60,000 bases of DNA. It comes from Phoronis australis (taxonomy: Eukaryota > Phoronida > Phoronidae). The notes beneath the pieces were generated by a model, which was not told the DNA's origin, made no database searches, and saw only the letters and a program-made list of their open reading frames with translations. Within the stretch, counting starts at the first letter, position 1. The number at the start of each line of letters is the position of its first letter. Below, one piece after another: positions 1 through 12,639 of the stretch. The position numbers and the translations under genes were made by a program. The stretch lies in the NCBI GenBank assembly GCA_002633005.1, contig NMRA01000283.1, positions 348,351 through 408,350 on the forward strand. The letters are read 5' to 3'.

Positions 1-1602
1 AATCAAGAGGGCTGCACCAGCTGATATAGATGATGTAGGGAAGCCAAGAATAAAATAATTCTATTTTTGATCATGTGCACACACGGAATTCCGTGTGTCG
101 TTCATCATGTTTCCACAGGGTCACTTTTCAGTATAGGTGGCGCTGTGTCAGGTGGTAATACGACCTGCAGATTCTGAAACAAATATAAAACAGAGAACGA
201 AATATTTTGATGAAACTTGTGGAATGGTAACGTTTTTCAATATGAGGTGGGGGCTGATGTTTCATAGGCAAACGTCCAATTGAAATATCGCCCTGGTTCC
301 AGGCAATGATTACTTTCATATGATAACAAATTTCGTGACAAATATGAGTACAACGTCATCAAACTCATTTTTCTACTGACTACCAGCTGTGAGATGAAAT
401 ATGCCAATGTATGACATGTGAAACTTTTTCGATTTGTATCGTTTTTGTCACGTACCTAACCCAGGAGTAGACCAACATACCCCATATTGTCCTAGATAAA
501 TGTTTTTCTTTTGAAGAGACGACGGCTTCCAATTTTCGGGGTGATTTGATGTTTTCCTAGTCTACATTGATCGGCAATTAAATGAATATTTGTGTCAGAA
601 AAAATGCAGAAAATTAGAGAAATGATGATAAGTATACGCATACAAATCAGATTGTAAATTAATTTGGTAAAAACTCAAACCAAGTGGCCTCGTTTTCGTA
701 ATCTACACGAAACTCAAATGTTAATAGAACTTTCGAAATACATTGTAAGTAGGTTTGCACTTACCGATCGGACACGTGTTCCTACTATGAAAGAGTCTAT
801 ACGGAACAAGAAACAAATAGACTTATGAAAACAGAAAGTAATTTGATGAATTCCTGCTCACTGAGTCCATAGATATCTTTCACAATGTACTTCCATTCAT
901 TTGTGCCATGCCTTGAAACTCTGCTATTCCTAACAGCCACAATAACGGCTCTCATGAGAAGTTCGTTACCCGACATTTTTTCAAGTGATGCATCCCATAA
1001 TATAATTGAATGGTTTAGAACTGAATAGCTGACAATCGCATGAAAAGGTGGGCGTAATAACACAAATCATCGATTCCAATACGTACTAACTCCCCAGGTG
1101 ATGTCTCGCTCTTTAGTTGGAGCATGAATGAACTTTTCAAGCATATGAGGACTTCTCAGGTGAAAACACTAAAAATGGTTGCTAGTCGAGAGATCCCCGG
1201 CAGTGTTCAGCTAATGACTTGGAAAGCAACAACGCACTGACGCGAGAATAGGCCAACACGTCAAGTGGGTGTATTTGTAGAGGAACATTTATTTCCACTT
1301 TCGGTAAGTTCCGTGAAGCGCTGACAGAGACGAGTAAATAACTTTGGTTGGCTTAGAAATCAGTATAATAATTGCATCCTCGTAGTGTTGATATACGATC
1401 CATTGCTAAGACATATTCAGTGCTGTAGTGGGGCGTAGGCGCACGTAGGTGCCAGCCAACAACTTTTTGGCAATTTAACGTAGGGGCCTGCCGTGCGCAC
1501 CCTAAGTTTTGTTCAGTGCTCAAAGTGATACGGTGGGCTTTGGGCGCCTACTTACCTCTAATTTTACCATTACAGCATTGGACATACAGTGTAACGATCC
1601 AC

Positions 1603-1850
1603 CATGACATTAGCTCAGTTGGCGCTGGTGCGCCGCCGGATTTAAGTTCGCGACTCTGGCACGGGTGTCGATAGACCAGATCCTAGCAGAGACTAAACGA
1701 TTCTCTCTGGCTCATGAATCGTCGTAAAAGTAACAGTAGAATAACCGCGACCCTCACAATAAAGGCACAGGGTGGCCGAACAATGTTACTTTTATACCTT
1801 GTTGGTGTCCCGGCAGCGGCAACAAGCATGTCAATACTCTCGGTGTATAA
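1603..1850 (+). mobile_element. tRNA-derived SINE
   Basis: A near-consensus A box (TTAGCTCAGTTGGCGC) is followed by a weaker B box (AGTTCGCGACTC) and a non-tRNA body of some 170 bases. The cloverleaf is not foldable as a functional tRNA. Confidence 0.55.
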
Positions 1851-2904
1851 GTAGGCGTTAGAATGAGATGGTATTGTAAGTGCGCAGCGTGCACATGTAG
1901 GATCCTTTGAAGATCATTTTTGAAAGGCTTTAAAATCTAATTCAAACAACTGAAAATGTGTACAAAATTAAGTATTTGTAGCATAGCATAATGTTTTCGT
2001 CTATTCTGTTATCCTGCTAAAAGCCTTTTTAACACAATTTACACCTCGACCGATATGAGAAAATCGCCGGCTATTCCCGTCTATTTCCGTGACAGAGTTC
2101 CTTGTGCATCAGTTGAGGAATTCGTCAGACTCCGAATATGGTTATGTGTAGAATAATAACACTGCAACAAGCAGCCCGTTTCATGTATTCTCTGTACAGG
2201 CATTTCATAAAATGCGAACGTGGTCAACTAATAGACTAATCAACTCATAAGTTGTGTAAATTACATGTAGAACGCAGTCAGACACGTGACCGTATTTTAG
2301 TCTACACAAGGCCAACTCGGCCATCAAGGGTGCAGAAACCGGTTCGACCGCGAGTCGGTTTCACCGAGCACAGCTAAACAATATGTCGTGTAAAATCGAC
2401 GGTATTTCATACTTTTGGCTTCGAACCGCTTAATCGAAACTGAGAGCTTTTGAAACTTAAGGTAGAAAATCACCAGTGAATGTGCCCACAATTGTGAAAA
2501 TGTCACTTGTGAGTGGATGCAACGAAGAAATCCCTTACTACTAGCAAAGATGCTATTAGGACGTTCCCTTACAGGGAATCAAACGGAAACTTGGATTATA
2601 ATAATCATATCCCAAAATGCATTTTTAAATGCTTTTGGGAGACAATTATCTCAATTCTTTCAAAACAACTGAGAAAAATTGCGGTTGCGTAAACCATCAC
2701 AACAAATCGGCACTTTACTCAAATAAATTTTTCAAGGGCAAAGTATCTTTCTACATTTTGAATTGCTCAAGGTGTTTGCTCTTCCTAAAAGTAAGGTTGC
2801 CTTCGGATAAATTTGGGACGGACTGTGTGAAGCGGCCAAAGCATTGGCATTGACGCTTGGTATAAATATGTAAATATTGAACCTGCTTGGAAATATAACT
2901 CACA

Positions 2905-2950
2905 GGTGGCCTGCAGACCAGACTTAAAAATGTTTGTGATTGATTCTTAA
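2905..2950 (+). mobile_element. 3' fragment of the 52.3-kb SINE family
   Basis: CTGCAGACCAGACTTAAAAA followed by TGTTTGTGATT matches the end of the SINE body at 52280-52310 read on the minus strand. No tRNA head is visible here. Confidence 0.4.
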
Positions 2951-4092
2951 TATTACAATGAATGACATTCTTTTCCATCTAAAAATACCCGCATGAGGAG
3001 ATAATGTGGAGAGGCTAATATGAGCTTCAGGTAGTGTTGACCTACGATGTAAATGGGAGCCAACTGCATATTAGCGGCCACATCGAGACTAACTCATACG
3101 TGCGTTGCCACGGTAATTTTTTGAGAGAGAGTCTTTTGCTAGAACATGTCATCATTTTCACAATGCGTGTGACAAAACGTGGCTAATCACACACTTTGCA
3201 CGTTCAGTAAAGGTCAGTTTTCTGATAAATTACTGTTTATTCAAAACATTCTGTTTTATATTGTAATTTCGGAACGGAGCGCCCCGTACAAACTATGCTG
3301 TGTCTCAGATGCGACACTTCTCGCCCTACCACCATTTTTTTTACTTTTCTGTCAATGTGACGCCACATTTGCAAAAGAGTTCTCGCGAAATGTTCTCTTA
3401 TGACCATAAATGCAAGGCATCGCGTCACAGAGAGATTCTCGTGGGATTACGAAATGTGATAACTTGTCAACTATTCGCCTGTTATTGTGTAACTGCGTGA
3501 TGGTTTCTCCCGCAGTTTTCAATTTCCACACAGGTGTTGAGCAAATTTCCACTTAGCGAACCAGCATTATTTTACGTTGCCAATGTCAGTGGTCTGGTGT
3601 TTTGTTACAACATTAGTTTGTCTGCAAGTAGCTCATATTCAATTTGCGTTACCTATTTATACACCTTGTGTGTTTTAGACAAAGTAATTAATATATTGAC
3701 CATTTCTTCGTCAGGTGACAAAGAGCGCAATAATAAAGGGATTTAATATCTCTGTGTAACAATAATGACCACAGGGGCATCCCGTCATTCGGGTTAATTT
3801 CCCAAAGACGCGCATACGTTCAGGCGAAGTGTTAAAATATCACTCGCGAGACTGATATTTATACAGATCTTGATAAAATAAGCACTGTTCATTAACACTG
3901 ATGCGCATTAATAAATGGTGCTGATAAGCTAGCTTAGTTTGTGGTGAACATCTGCGAAACAACACCTCAGTTCCGTTATTTAAAGCTGCTAAGTCCGCAT
4001 TTCGTTAAAAATAACTTTTGCTGTAGGCCACTTACGGAAATTCTCCATTTATTTCGCGCAAAAATATTTGCCAAATCTGTCACTTTCCAATT

Positions 4093-5363
4093 TTCTAAGG
4101 CTGATTACCTCGCTGCAAGGGGTGGAAACTTTACCAAACACTCTTTAGTGACACACAATACAAACTTCCTTAATCATTATTTTTTTTAAGAAACTTGGCA
4201 AAGAAATGCCCTGTCGGCCATATTGTGGGCTAAATAGGTCAAGAATTACCGTACAGTTATGAAATTGGTCTCAACTTGTTCCTTACTTAAATTAGGGGTG
4301 ATTTCGGGGTTTGGAAGGAATTTGAAGTACCTTATTACTTGAGACCAGCCTCTCGTCCAGTAACGTTAGGACCTCGCTAAAAATCAAGACTTCGTGAGAT
4401 TACGTGAGAACACGTGACTTTGGCTAGATTTTGCTAGGTCCTAGCATAGGTCCTAGCATTACTGGTTCAACCAATTGGCTTGTTACTGACGGGTTGTCTT
4501 TTGCATCGAGCAAGGCCCCAAGCAAATTGAGAAGGCTGTGGAAGAAACGTTAAGTTGAGACGAGTTTTATGGCGGTTAGTGCTCAAAATCAAAAGCTCAG
4601 TTCCTTGGCGGTTTATAACAGCTGGGGTTGGGCGCTCAAGCACACCCCAAACCAGTCGGAACAAATCGGGAATTTTCGTAGCCTGAAATTATCCCTCCAA
4701 TGCATTTCATATCTGCGCATGTGCGAACTTCACTCACAACAACAAAGGGAATTGGCGTGAGTATAGGAGGTATCAAAAGCCGCAGGTGGCGTCATTTGCA
4801 TGTCTCCTGATAGCTAATAACTAGCGCAACAGGGGGTTTCTCGGCGTATTCGACGTATTCTCCGTTTTGAGTTACATCACTTGCTGTATTGATTAAAGTT
4901 CGCACATGCAGAGATATGAAGCATCCCCGAGGTCTTTCGGAACACCGTAACCTCAGTTATTCCTTTGGAGGTGTTTCTTATCGCCGCATGTGCTTACTTC
5001 TGTTATACAATATGTCATGTGAATTACAAAGTGGAGATTGATTGACCGCTTGGCAGAAGTTCCTACACGAGCAAATAAAGTTCATTGATCTCTGGGGCGA
5101 AATTGAGGCTCCGAGGGAGGATATGAAAATACCACAGGTGCTCCGGATACTGTGAGGGATAATTTGAGGTTATGAAAATTAGAGCGTATATGAATTTGAA
5201 AGCCTATTCTTGTTTTCATTTTGAGCCTTTCAGATGGATTTGCTCAAATTTTGAAATAACGCCACTCATTTTCATACTTTACCGACTGTAATACGTTCGG
5301 TGGTATTTCGCCGCGCTAACCTGTCCCAAAACTTGTTTTATTTGGATTTGAAAACAATTCAAA
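4093..5363. repeat. First copy of a 1.27-kb near-identical tandem block
   Basis: The block begins TTCTAAGGCTGATTACC and ends ACAATTCAAA just before the single N at 5364. It is repeated from 5365 to 6636 with only scattered substitutions and one small indel. Open frames inside it (65 codons at 4467-4664 and 5739-5936) are identical and do not look coding. Confidence 0.95.
4357..4465. mobile_element. Small MITE with CAGTAACG terminal repeats (copy 1)
   Basis: Opens CCAGTAACGTTAGGACC and closes GGTCCTAGCATTACTGG, an imperfect terminal inverted repeat of about 17 bases around a 109-base element. It has an internal GCTAGGTCCTAGCATAGG repeat. No coding capacity. Related copies lie at 5629, 26709 and 42696. 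Confidence 0.75.
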
Positions 5364-5364
5364 N

Positions 5365-6636
5365 TTCTAAGGCTGATTACCTCGCTGCAAGGGGTGGAAA
5401 CTTTACCAAACACTCTTTAGTGACACACAATACAAACTTCCTTAATCATTATTTTTTTTAAGAAACTTGGCAAAGAAATGCCCTGTCGGCCATATTGTGG
5501 GCTAAATAGGTCAAGAATTACCGTACAGTTATGAAATTGGTCTCAACTTGTTCCTTACTTAAATTAGGGGTGATTTCGGGGTTTGGAAGGAATTTGAAGT
5601 ACCTTATTACTTGAGACCAGCCTCTCGTCCAGTAACGTTAGGACCTCGCTAAAAATCAAGACTTCGTGAGATTACGTGAGAACACGTGACTTTGGCTAGA
5701 TTTTGCTAGGTCCTAGCATAGATCCTAGCATTACTGGTTCAACCAATTGGCTTGTTACTGACGGGTTGTCTTTTGCATCGAGCAAGGCCCCAAGCAAATT
5801 GAGAAGGCTGTGGAAGAAACGTTAAGTTGAGACGAGTTTTATGGCGGTTAGTGCTCAAAATCAAAAGCTCAGTTCCTTGGCGGTTTATAACAGCTGGGGT
5901 TGGGCGCTCAAGCACACCCCAAACCAGTCGGAACAAATCGGGAATTTTCGTACCCTGAAATTATCCCTCCAATGTATTTCATATCTGCGCATGTGCGAAC
6001 TTCACTCACAACAACAAAGGGAATTGGCGTCAGTATAGGAGGTATCAAAAGCCGTAGGTGACGTCATTTGCATGTCTCCTGATAGCTAATAACCAGCCCA
6101 ACAAGGGGTTTCTCGGCGTATTCGACGTATTCTCCGTTTTGAGTTACATCACTTGCTGTATTGATTAAAGTTCGCACATGCAGAGATATGAAGCATCCCC
6201 TAGGTCTTTCGGAACACCGTAACCTCAGTTATTCCTTTGGAGGTGTTTCTTATCGCTGCATGTGCTTACTTCTGTTATACAATATGTCATGTGAATTACA
6301 AAGTGGAGATTGATTGACCGCTTGGCAGAAGTTCCTACACGAGCAAATAAAGTTCATTGATCTCTGGGGGGAAATTGAGGCTCCGAGGGAGGATATGAAA
6401 ATACCACAGGTGCTCCGGATACTGTGAGGGATAATTTGAGGTTATGAAAATTAGAGCGTATATGAATTTGAAAGCCTATTCTTGTTTTCATTTTGAGCCT
6501 TTCATATGGATTTGCTCAAATTTTGAAATAACGCCACTCATTTTCATTCTTTACCGACTGTAATACGTTCGGTGGTATTTCGCCGCGCTAGCCTGTCCCA
6601 AAACTTGTTTTATTTGGATTTGAAAACAATTCAAAT
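5365..6636. repeat. Second copy of the 1.27-kb block
   Basis: Starts immediately after a single N and is colinear with 4093-5363. The low divergence and the N at the join point to two alleles placed in series by the assembler rather than a real duplication. Confidence 0.95.
5629..5737. mobile_element. CAGTAACG MITE (copy within the duplicated block)
   Basis: The counterpart of the element at 4357 within the second haplotype-like block, with one substitution visible in the internal repeat (CATAGATCC for CATAGGTCC). Confidence 0.75.
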
Positions 6637-9462
6637 CCCAAAATTTAACATTTTTGGGGCTCCGGATAAACATATCACGCGCAAATCTACCTTCATGTTT
6701 ACAATAGTAAGATTAGGAGGGTAATGGGCGTTGCATTGTTGATTTCTAAAACTAGTGACGCAATGACTTATAATCAATAATTCCACTACGCCTTGATATC
6801 GAGTTGTAGAACTCGTGGCCACTTTGGCAGTGGAAAGTGTTCGTGTATAACTCAACAGTGGGGGTCATCCTACTCAGTAAAAGCGAACAGTGGGCAACAT
6901 AACTCGTAACCAGGCAGGGACCCTCACACATGAGTTTGCTTTTTTATTATTTGTAAAACAAGCACAGTTGCTAGGATTGTGACGTGGTCTTTGGTGAGTT
7001 TCTGGCATGCAAGCAAATTTTTCCACCCTCAAAGACAATATTTTGTAACTTCATGACAGCGTTTTCCCGTTCAGTGACTTTACCAGGCGTAGGGGGTTCT
7101 GAGCATGTGATAACATGTAGCTTCTTTGTTAACTGTCAAGCACACTCTTTTATCTGCTATGACAACAAGTGGGCCAATTATCTACCAGGCTTATTACAGA
7201 CCACATGTGAACACAGTCAAACTCAGAGTGAATTGGTGTATTCGGAAAGAATATATTGTCGTACTTCGGTTGCAGTTGGGCAACTTTGGCGATTTAAAAA
7301 CTAAACATGATCACCATTTGTGTAAAATAATTGTATACAGATTTCTTTTTTATGTATTTGTGTAAAATAATTGTATATAGATTTCTTTGTACTTTTTTAA
7401 CCCAGATATAATGCCACTTGGCGCTTTCTGGGTTATGTATATTCATTGTATCGAAGATTTCGTAACAAACATAGAAATCACCATTTGACGAAGATTTCAG
7501 AAATGCTATTGGTTTTATGTTCAAGTATGTTATAACTTAACTTTTATTTTTAACAGCGCAGCCCAGTCAGGGTAGATAGGATCTTATTGGAGATTAGAAC
7601 AATTATCGAACAAAAGAGAGCTGGCCCTCCAACCCTAAATGCCAGGATGGAGTTAATCAGTCGTGTAAGATATTGGCTACAGGGGTAAACTTCCCAACTT
7701 GTTGTTGGGCTATAGAATCGAACAAGTTGGGAGCAACGGGAAAACGCCGTAATGTTTTTGAATGCGAAAAATGTACAGTCGCAAGATTTTAATCCTCTGG
7801 TGCAATTGACAAACACGTTTCTTGTAATAGTATTCTAGCATATGTTACACAATATTTGAAGTACATGAGATGACGCAGTGGACAATCTCGAGTATTTGCT
7901 TAAGGTCAGAGTATGATCACTATGTAAGCCAAAGCAATCCAACCTACTGTGTGAACGGTAGGCAGATAAAGGTAAGTTGCGAAATTCAATTTGCAACTTT
8001 CAAAGATTTCTCAGTGGTTATAGTTTCAGTAAAAACGACACCAAGGCACCTGCTGTGTGTGTTTTAAAGAGGTCAATTCGGGTTCCCTTCGCTTCCCTGA
8101 GAAAAAGAACCCCGACGCCAGATCACCGTGGTTAACAACGGAAGTCTTCTTTCGACGGATTTTTGTTATTCTTGACGTCTTGGACTATCCAGTTAATCCA
8201 GTAATGCCTTCAGCAACATAAGAAAACACGATGCACAACACTTAAACGTAGGCAAATTAAACTATTCGTAAGTAGCCCTTTCGAGACCTGTCACGGTTGT
8301 GCTATCGCGAGAAAACAGCAAACGCAAACAGTACCAATTTTACTGGTACCCGCGGTAGCAGCATGTACCTGCAGCGGGTATTGGAGTGTGTTGAATAGAC
8401 CAATATGTGCATGTTGTTTCAGTGCACTGGTAGCTGTAAGAATGAATGAGTATTAAAAGCAATGATCGGGCGCGACCGCAAAAACAGCCGAACATTGGAT
8501 TCTAATACTTTGCAAAAATCGTCGTTTTTGTAGGAAACGGGCATGTCTGGAGCGGTACACGGTAGCAGTTTGGATAGGCGGATAGCTGAACAGGGGTACG
8601 TGTCAACGTCATTCACCCACGCAGCCTCACTGACCTAAGTCGAGTTTAGCGCACAAAATTGTATTGTAATGTAGATGTTTGGAAAAGCTATCGTGTCAGC
8701 AATAACTTCATGTCAAACATGATATCCCAGACGTCGCCCTCGCCTTTCCGAAAAGGAAGTATTTCGTGGAACCTGGTCCGTTTTCGGAGAATGTGCCAGT
8801 CAATAACTCTATTCAGGGTGACGGAACGTCATGTAGTCTGTTTGTAGTCACATTGGTATCGACGCATAAACTGGCGAACTCGGTTCGAATTTAGTAAGTT
8901 CGTTTAATAGCTGTAGAAATCGCTCTTAATCGGAATAAAGAAAAAGATGAAACCAATTTTATCACCTTAAGTGGTATAAGAGCTTTTGACATCGTCGAAT
9001 GCCGGTGCATGGCCACTTAAAGCGGTAACCGAAGTCAAGATAAGTTTAGCTAGGCGTCTCAGAAGCTTGAAAAAGTCGGTAGTGCCTGACGAAACGTAGC
9101 TGTTAATTTCTCGGATCTAACCACGTAAGTTAATTCTAGTTTTAAATTAGCAAAAACCTGAAGCTGGCCACATTAAATAGCTCATTAATGTCCAAGTACA
9201 TCTTCATTATTTTGTATCACTAATGTTTATTTAATCCAGGTGAAAGCGTTAAGAACATTTTAGTCAAATGAGATTGTTGCGGCTTATTCGAGTGATTCGT
9301 GACATTCAGATTCAGCATTGCGGTGGCACTATAAGTAAAAATTGACTTATAGACCATATTCACTGCCAATTCAATTCATATAACAATCCCGTTACCATTG
9401 GCCACATGTAGTTAAATTATTGGGCAAGCCGACACAACGGAACACCGCGTAGTGGTACTTGT
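6637..9462. other. Intergenic
   Basis: Short unsupported frames only. A 40-base tandem repeat lies at 7316. Nothing else identified. Confidence 0.6.
7316..7390. repeat. Tandem duplication, 40-base unit
   Basis: TGTAAAATAATTGTATA followed by AGATTTCTTT occurs twice, 40 bases apart. Confidence 0.85.
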
Positions 9463-9508
9463 AGTGGCAGCAGCAGCAGCGGTGGTGGTGGTGGTGGGTG
9501 GTGGCGGT
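9463..9508. repeat. GCA/GGT microsatellite
   Basis: Tandem GCA then GGT triplets run directly into the Ns, a likely reason for the gap. Confidence 0.9.
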
Positions 9509-9732
9509 NNNNNNNNNNNNNNNNNNNNNNNNNNNNNNNNNNNNNNNNNNNNNNNNNNNNNNNNNNNNNNNNNNNNNNNNNNNNNNNNNNNNNNNNNNNN
9601 NNNNNNNNNNNNNNNNNNNNNNNNNNNNNNNNNNNNNNNNNNNNNNNNNNNNNNNNNNNNNNNNNNNNNNNNNNNNNNNNNNNNNNNNNNNNNNNNNNNN
9701 NNNNNNNNNNNNNNNNNNNNNNNNNNNNNNNN
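9509..9732. other. Assembly gap of 224 Ns
   Basis: Bounded on the left by a GGT/CAG microsatellite (about 9463-9508) and on the right by a T tract and part of the MITE also found at 30873. Open frames crossing the gap are meaningless. Confidence 0.98.
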
Positions 9733-9830
9733 TTTTTTTTTTTAGTCCGTCCGCTCTTTTGTTAGCAAATGGTCCACAACGTCGGGAATTTGAGCCCCCC
9801 CCCCAAATCGAAGGCTGGGTGCGCGCATGG
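9733..9830. mobile_element. Partial copy of the G/C-tract MITE next to the gap
   Basis: Reverse-complement match to 30870-30960 (shared TTTTGTTAGCAAA, GGGAATTTGAGC, C tract, TGGGTGCGCGC). The other half of the element falls in the run of Ns to its left. Confidence 0.7.
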
Positions 9831-9832
9831 TA

Positions 9833-10045
9833 CCAGGCCATTACAGGCCAATAATACACCAAAAAACGGTTTCGGCCCTATAAAGGGCCAGTATTGACTG
9901 ACTGTGTTGGTCCTGCACAGGGCCATTGATGGGCTCATATTTAGCCAGTACATTAATTACATAGGCGAAAGTGCAGTGGTGGGCCAGTACAGTGCCAATA
10001 TTGAACCACTAAGGTTGTCTTTACAGGCCCAATGCAGGAATATTA
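9833..10045. repeat. GGCCAGTA/GGCCAATA-rich repeat
   Basis: Several scattered GGCCAATA, GGGCCAGTA and GGGCCATT words occur in about 200 bases. Probably a decayed MITE; boundaries are not clear. Confidence 0.35.
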
Positions 10046-10611
10046 ATGTTTGTGGGTATAACGAAACAACAGAGTTTTTTTTTCAATGCTTCAGGTTTTT
10101 AACTCCTACAACATTCGCTTTCTTGGTCATTTCAATCCTATTGCATGTGCAGCTGTGACTTACAAGAAAAAGGGTTCTTGTTCTTTAATACTTTTATTAC
10201 TATGAAACTGCTAAGATAAGATACTTCCAAAAAAACATGAATTATATAAATAAAAACTAAGCAACTAGCTATTTTTTACAAAACTGTCTCGGGCATGTTA
10301 GTGGACTGGCAGCTTCACACAGTCTTCGCCCTCACTCCCTGTCTCCAGCGTTTCGGAACCTGGTGCCTGTCTTTTTTACTATAAAACTTGCGTTAGCATT
10401 ACTGTGTTCCTTGATCACAATCCCTGAAATAAAACACCGCCTGCTTAGTATCTTAGAGTACAAACTAACAAACTCCACTATACATAAGATAAGTTATGCA
10501 TAATAAGAATTACCTAAAGACACTATGCCATTCCAACACAATACTTATTTTAAATGCATAATCTGCAAGATATATAAATGTTTCATCCTTTGTTAACCCA
10601 AATCCGGCCAT

Positions 10612-11813
10612 ACGATTAGGAGTTTTCACCTCGTCAAAAATACATTCCACACTTAAAACTATGGCTTAAAAAAGCGCTTACTTTCTTCAGTGGTCCTTTC
10701 TACTTCTACACATATCTTCGATGAAGCTTAGTTACGAGAATTAAGGTGACTTTGACGAAGAATTCCAACTCCACTGTTTTGATCACCGTTAACTTTTTCA
10801 CCACGCGCGCGATAACCACAAAGTATTTCAACTGAGTCACGTGAGTTGTAGGCAAAGGCTAGTGCGAGACTGAGCGAAGCGCGTGACGCTGGCGCGTAAC
10901 ACTACTTGGAAAATAGTATGGGAAGGAATCAGGTGAAATTTTTAAGATTTGTGTCCCTTGTACTTTTTATTCTTTAACATGCGTGATTTCACGTGACTTC
11001 CTTAAAATGGCACCCGGTAAGAGAAACTCGAGCAAACCGCGACAGATTTTTATCAATTTGTTCAAATTATCTTGACTGATCGTCTCCACGGCGGACTGAG
11101 ACAAATGGTATGAGTTAATTATAACTGACAACTCCATGTGCATATATACATGTTTCGTTTGATTTCATTTCCTGTATTTTGAAATTCGTAACTTTTTGTG
11201 GGGATGTACTATCGCCCCATGTATGCCTGCGGCATCCCGGCAGGGCGATGTAATTGCTTAGCGATAGTACATCCCCACAAAAATTTCAAAATACAGCAAG
11301 TAAAATCAAACGAAACATGCATATATGCACATGGAATTATAATTAACGCATACCATAAGTCTGGAGACGATTCAGTCAAGATAATTTGAACAAATCGATG
11401 AAAATCTGTCGCGGTTTGTTCTAGTTTCTCTTACCGGGTGCCATTTTGAGAAAGTTATGTGAAATCACGCATGTTGACGAATACAAAGTTCAAGGGACAC
11501 AAATCTTACAAATTTCATCTGATACCTTTCCATACTATTGTGCAAGTGTCCCACGCTTCCCTCAGTCTCGCGCTAGCCTAACTCACGTAACTCAGTTGAA
11601 ATTCTTAGTGGTTATCGCACAAATGGTGAAAAAGTTAACAGTGACCAAAAAAGTGGAGTTGGAATTCTTCGCCAAAGTCACCTTAATTCTCGTAACTAAG
11701 CTTCATCGAAGATATGTGTAGAAGTAGAAAGGACCACTGAAGAAAGTAAGCGCTTTTTAGTCATAGTTTTAAGTATGGAATGTACTTTTGACGAGGTGAA
11801 AACTCTTAATCGG
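10612..11813. mobile_element. Foldback element, arms of about 0.55-0.6 kb
   Basis: The left arm (about 10612-11214) and right arm (about 11261-11813) are reverse complements along nearly their whole length, from TTTTCACCTCGTCAAAA on the outside to GGGGATGTACTATCGC at the apex, with a spacer of about 46 bases. The arms differ by scattered substitutions and indels. Open frames inside (for example 11446-11721) are incidental. No transposase is present, so it is a non-autonomous foldback transposon or long-TIR MITE. Confidence 0.85.
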
Positions 11814-12639
11814 ACTTGACACGGGAAGTATTGTAGCCCCTAACCGACCAACCGAGGGGCTATGTAAATGCTATCAGAAGAAACAACAATTACTTGTTGT
11901 TTGCTGGACCCGTTTAGCATACTTTTATTGAGATTTGTGTCTGATATGTTCGGCTGAAGTGAAGCACACGTAGAATTCCTAATCTCTAGTGCCATGTCAT
12001 GTAGTACATTATAATTTGTACCGGACTCTGGAGACGATCAGGACAGAAGCTGAGAACGTCTGTGGTATACATCAGGTTTTATACCGTTACAGACATTGGC
12101 ACGGCATTCAAAGTAAACAAATATGAAACTTACCAGAAATCTGAAGTTCGCTGTCCGTTGTTTTTCAGGTCCCAGCACATAACACCTAACATTGCATTTG
12201 GTTTGAAGACATAAAGAGCTGTTTGTTCTTTCCGACCCCAGAGATCACTTCCAAACTGGGTAACTAACTAGGCCAGACTATTTTCACAATGGTAAGTGAA
12301 TTGAATCAAAACTTAATTTTGACAGAATGCCTGGATTTAGTTCCGCTTTAGGTACCAAATCAACTTTCTCGTTGTTTTTTATTACCACCACAATTACGTT
12401 GCTAAGACGCATCTGTAACCGAAAAGAAGACGAGTATCTCGTCGTTGTTGCCTTCTTGACAATTTTCTCCATGTACCTATTCTGGAATTTGTAGGGGGTC
12501 AGACAGTACGTGTAACTTTAATTTTATTGAAAATAAGAGGCTACCGGCTCACAATCAGCAAACGTATATATAAATTTTATGCACGTGTACATAGTCATTA
12601 AAGATTCGATAAATCGCTTGTGATCATTACTACGCTTCG

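Larger units (their letters stand above)
1..4092. other. Intergenic, left edge
   Basis: No coding exon recognised on either strand; all open frames are short and lack domain motifs. Contains the SINE at 1603 and a SINE fragment at 2905. Confidence 0.6.

Noticed and set aside
4467-5936. Identical 65-codon proteins encoded twice
   Set aside because: They are identical because the whole block is duplicated across an N; the frame has no recognisable coding features.
9392-9862. Long frames across the gap
   Set aside because: Mostly undetermined bases plus a triplet microsatellite.
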